This document shows, in pieces, positions 61,500 to 64,000 of a stretch of 64,000 nt of DNA. A program made the position numbers and the translations under genes. The notes beneath the pieces were generated by a model, which was not told where the DNA came from, searched no databases, and saw nothing but the letters and a program-made list of their open reading frames with translations. Every line of letters starts with the position of its first letter. The stretch's first letter is position 1. Source of the DNA: Pseudomonas hunanensis (GTDB lineage Bacteria; Pseudomonadota; Gammaproteobacteria; Pseudomonadales; Pseudomonadaceae). The DNA lies in NCBI RefSeq assembly GCF_013393325.1, contig NZ_QJRC01000060.1:62001-126000 (forward strand). The letters are read 5' to 3'.

Positions 61500-61524
61500 G
61501 CTCGCTGCCTTTCGGGCAGCGAGC
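61500..61524 (+). terminator. Second hairpin before the chaperone gene
   Basis: GCTCGCTGCC, loop TTTCG, GGCAGCGAGC: a perfect 10-bp stem about 20 bases before the chaperone start. No T-run follows, so read-through is expected. It lies next to the chaperone ribosome-binding region and could also limit initiation. Confidence 0.55.
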
Positions 61525-61545
61525 CTGTCTTGTATCGAGTCGAGC

Positions 61546-62259
61546 ATGAGCAAATTGAAGCAATTGCTGTTGAGTGCTGGCTGCATGCTGCTGTCGATCA
61601 GCGGCGCCCAGGCCGCCGGCATGGTCCCGGAAACTTCCGTGGTGATCGTCAATGAAGCCGAAGGCGAGGCAACGATCACGGTGCGAAATGATGATCCAGC
61701 CCCAGCGCTGTTACTGGTAACCCTGCAGAACCTGCCGGAGGATGAGGAGCCCCTGCTGTTTCTCACCCAGCCCGCCTGGCGCGTCGAGGCCGGCGAGCAG
61801 CAGCAGGTGAGGTTCATGCTGCGCGCTACCGCGCCTCTGCTCACCCAGCGGTTGAAGCGGGTTGTATTCGAAGGCGTGCCACAGCAGGAAGTGGCCGGTA
61901 AGCGTATTGCCAGGGTGGGGGTCAGTGTAAGGCAGAACCTGCCGGTCATCATTCACCCCAAGGGCCTGGCCCCCAACCGCTCGCCCTGGGAGGGCTTGCA
62001 GTGGCGCTACGGCACGCAAGGTTTACAGGTTGATAACCCGACGCCCTATGTGGTTAGGCTGGCGCAGGAAGTGAGGTTGATGCCTGCGAATGCGCAAGGC
62101 TACTTGCCACGCGCCTACATTTTGCCTGGCGAGTCGCTTGAGGTTCGCCTGGAATCGCCAGCCCCACAGGCCCCGCAAAGTGTCAGGCTGTTCCCGGCCA
62201 CAGTGTACGGCTTTGCCGTCGATGAATTTGAAGCGCCGTTACTCAGGGGCGGCAATTGA
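61546..62259 (+). CDS. Fimbrial periplasmic chaperone
   Basis: 237 residues from MSKLKQLLLSAGCMLLSISG with cleavage near AQAAG (residue 26). The PapD-type chaperone fold has two Ig-like domains: MVPETSVVIVNEAEGEATIT (G1-strand region) and LKRVVFEGVPQQ; the alternating hydrophobic G1 strand is VGVSVRQNLPVIIHP (near 125). It should hold subunits until the usher takes them. Longer in-frame starts carry no signal. It ends inside the usher start. Confidence 0.87.
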   Translation: MSKLKQLLLSAGCMLLSISGAQAAGMVPETSVVIVNEAEGEATITVRNDDPAPALLLVTLQNLPEDEEPLLFLTQPAWRVEAGEQQQVRFMLRATAPLLTQRLKRVVFEGVPQQEVAGKRIARVGVSVRQNLPVIIHPKGLAPNRSPWEGLQWRYGTQGLQVDNPTPYVVRLAQEVRLMPANAQGYLPRAYILPGESLEVRLESPAPQAPQSVRLFPATVYGFAVDEFEAPLLRGGN

Positions 62260-64000
62260 ATGGGCGGGCCAAGAGCAGCCGAACAGCGAACTGGCAATGT
62301 CTGATGGCGCTCCCTTGGGCCTTTCTATTTCTTGAGTGCAGAGCCAGCGATGGCCTGACATTCGATCTCGAACTCCTGCGTCAACGGGGTTTGAGTGAGG
62401 AGCTTGCGGCCTACTTTCGTGACATGCCGCGCTTCACCCCAGGCAATCACATCGTGAGCCTGACTATAAACGGCTCACGATCAGGAACGGTACAGGCACG
62501 CTTTCTGAACGACGGCAGCTTGTGCATTGACACTGGCCTGCTCGAGGCGGGTGGGATTCGGTTGCCGACGGCTGCGGCGAGCGAAAGCCAGGGCTCCTGC
62601 ATCGACTTGCTGTCAAGCTACCCACAGAGTCAGATACAGGCAGACCCTCAGTCCGCCAGTGTGACCATGGTGGTGCCTGCGCAAGCCCTGCGCCCGGCCG
62701 CCGCAGGTGATGACCTTTCGGCTTATGACTCAGGTGGGTTCGCTGCAATGTTCAACTACGACGTGTCGATGCTCGATACGCGTTTCAAGGACGGCAGCAG
62801 CAGATCCTGGACTGCCCTTACCGAGCCGGGTTTGAACCTGGGGGACTGGATCGTGCGCAGCCGTCAGATTGCCAGTCTGGGGCAACAGGCAAGTCGGCTC
62901 AACGCACTGGAAGCCTACGCCCAGCGAACGTTCGCCGATCAGGCGACTGTCCTGCAGGTCGGTCAGATCCAGATGGGTAACCCCGTGCTGAGCGGCGTTT
63001 CGGTTGACGGTTTTCAGCTGTTTTCCGAGCAGGCGTTGGGCCATCTACAACAACGTCGCGTGGTTCAAGGCATCGCCAAGTCCCAAGCGAGGGTGGAGAT
63101 CTACCAGCGCAACCGCCTGGTGTATGCCACCGTCGTGCCGCCAGGCCCGTTTTCCATTGATAGCCCTGCGCCAGTCGATGCCTTTGCTGAACTGGAAATG
63201 GTTATCCATGAAGCGGACGGTGAGGAGCGTCGCCTGACCTTGCCTGCCTCGCCGATGGCGGCGGGGTTGTCAGGAGGATACCAGTTCGGCATTGGTCAAC
63301 TTCGCCACAGTCGCGCCGCGTCACCTTGGGTGCTTAGCGCCGGGTGGAGCGGGAGTGTGCTTGATGGCTTGGAAGTGGGGGGAGGGCTAATTGCGACCGA
63401 CAGCTATCAGGCTACCGGGTTCGCGCTCGGTGCTCAGCCGTGGACGCAGGCTCAGATGCAATGGTCGCTGGGCTACTCGCAGCCGTTGCATCAGGAGAGG
63501 GGGATGCAAAGCCAGATGACCCTGAACCAGCAGTTTGCCGGCGGATGGGGAGCGGGCTTGACCTATGGGCTGCAGAGCCAAAGTTATCAGGACCTCCAGC
63601 AGGCGCTTGAGCCGTCAGGTCGCTTGGAGGGCTTGCGCGATTTTTTCAGCGTCGGCCTGTCATGGCAGGGCACTGGGCTGGGCAACTTCAGTGTCGGGGG
63701 CGGCCAATCGCGCACGCGTAATGGCCAGACCAGCAGCCAGGCAAACCTGCGCTGGGGAGCGACGTTGGGGCAGGTGTCATTGAATGCTGGTGTGGAATGG
63801 AGCCTCAGAGGAGCAGATGATCGAGGGCGTCTTCTTTACATGAGCGCTAGCGTGCCATTGGGCACCAATCGTCGTCTTGGTGCCTCGACCCGAGCTTCAG
63901 GTGACCACTACCGCTCTTCATTCAACCTGCGAGAACAGGTCAGCGATACGTTAGGTTATCGCCTGAGTGGCAGTCACGATAGCCATGATCCGGCGCTGCT
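62256..64000 (+). CDS. Fimbrial outer-membrane usher (cut by window edge)
   Basis: 581 codons are open to the right edge. The start is taken as TTG overlapping the chaperone stop by four bases (TTGA), because it supplies a signal peptide (MNGRAKSSRTANWQ plus the hydrophobic CLMALPWAFLFL) and has AGGGG seven bases upstream. An in-frame ATG 16 codons later would drop the basic part. The N-terminal usher domain shows LTFDLELLRQRGLSEELAAY, SLTINGSRSGTV and LCIDTGLLEAGGI. The beta-barrel strands follow. The plug and C-terminal domains are partly or wholly outside. Confidence 0.85.
   Translation, partial: MNGRAKSSRTANWQCLMALPWAFLFLECRASDGLTFDLELLRQRGLSEELAAYFRDMPRFTPGNHIVSLTINGSRSGTVQARFLNDGSLCIDTGLLEAGGIRLPTAAASESQGSCIDLLSSYPQSQIQADPQSASVTMVVPAQALRPAAAGDDLSAYDSGGFAAMFNYDVSMLDTRFKDGSSRSWTALTEPGLNLGDWIVRSRQIASLGQQASRLNALEAYAQRTFADQATVLQVGQIQMGNPVLSGVSVDGFQLFSEQALGHLQQRRVVQGIAKSQARVEIYQRNRLVYATVVPPGPFSIDSPAPVDAFAELEMVIHEADGEERRLTLPASPMAAGLSGGYQFGIGQLRHSRAASPWVLSAGWSGSVLDGLEVGGGLIATDSYQATGFALGAQPWTQAQMQWSLGYSQPLHQERGMQSQMTLNQQFAGGWGAGLTYGLQSQSYQDLQQALEPSGRLEGLRDFFSVGLSWQGTGLGNFSVGGGQSRTRNGQTSSQANLRWGATLGQVSLNAGVEWSLRGADDRGRLLYMSASVPLGTNRRLGASTRASGDHYRSSFNLREQVSDTLGYRLSGSHDSHDPAL

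Noticed and set aside
62260..62304. ATG directly after the chaperone stop as the usher start
   Set aside because: That frame ends after 14 codons; the usher frame is the one entered from TTG 62256.

Overview
The window is a stretch of chromosome from a Pseudomonas of the P. putida type. This rests on high GC with strong G/C third-position bias, on many REP-type palindromes (core GCGGGTTTACCCGC or the motif TGTAGGAGCGGCC), and on long gene-order blocks that I recognise from pseudomonads: xerD-dsbC-hom-thrC, wspABCDEFR-prfB-lysS, ppc-adk-tsaB, a mexJK-like pump, and plsB-csp-rlmA-dapE. The species assignment comes from memory of synteny and was not searched. I see no tRNA, rRNA, CRISPR array, complete insertion sequence or prophage.

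Layout. 1-5.8 kb: a cut cation/proton antiporter, then xerD (chromosome dimer resolution), dsbC (periplasmic disulfide isomerase) and the threonine operon hom-thrC. 5.9-13 kb: an orphan receiver protein, a small unknown protein, a short gene-free stretch with four hairpins, a periplasmic TIGR02285 protein, a CaiB/BaiF CoA-transferase, a YaeQ protein, recJ and an OYE-type flavin reductase. 13-18.5 kb (minus strand): a ydcSTUV-patD operon for uptake of a polyamine-like solute and oxidation of gamma-aminobutyraldehyde, with a large palindrome between the binding-protein gene and the rest. 18.7-28 kb: a TerB/DUF533 protein, then the complete Wsp surface-sensing chemosensory operon ending in the diguanylate cyclase WspR, which has an intact GGEEF active site and RxxD inhibitory site.

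28-45.8 kb is mostly housekeeping: prfB with its programmed +1 frameshift, lysS, a TetR regulator, two lipoproteins around a QEGLA/DUF1704 metalloprotease-like protein, a perfect 71-bp inverted repeat, two DUF4398 envelope lipoproteins (one with an OmpA domain), ppc, adk, tsaB, several conserved proteins of unknown role, and rsmJ. 46-54 kb: a TetR regulator and an RND efflux pair resembling mexL-mexJK, but separated by a convergent pair of flavin-dependent monooxygenase-like genes (NtaA/DszA type and DszC/SfnB type). I read that pair as an insertion. 54-60.6 kb: DUF4197, a YbaY lipoprotein, plsB, a cold-shock protein, an unknown acidic protein, rlmA and dapE. From 60.8 kb to the edge runs the start of a chaperone-usher fimbrial operon (DUF1120 subunit, chaperone, cut usher). 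Its base composition is less GC-biased than its neighbours, and two hairpins lie after the subunit gene.

Most of the window is core genome. The parts that deserve a second look are the 71-bp nested inverted repeat, the monooxygenase pair inside the efflux locus, the fimbrial operon with its TTG-started coupled usher, the hairpin-rich stretch at 6.74-6.90 kb, and a small protein built from two tandem copies of a roughly 48-residue unit.
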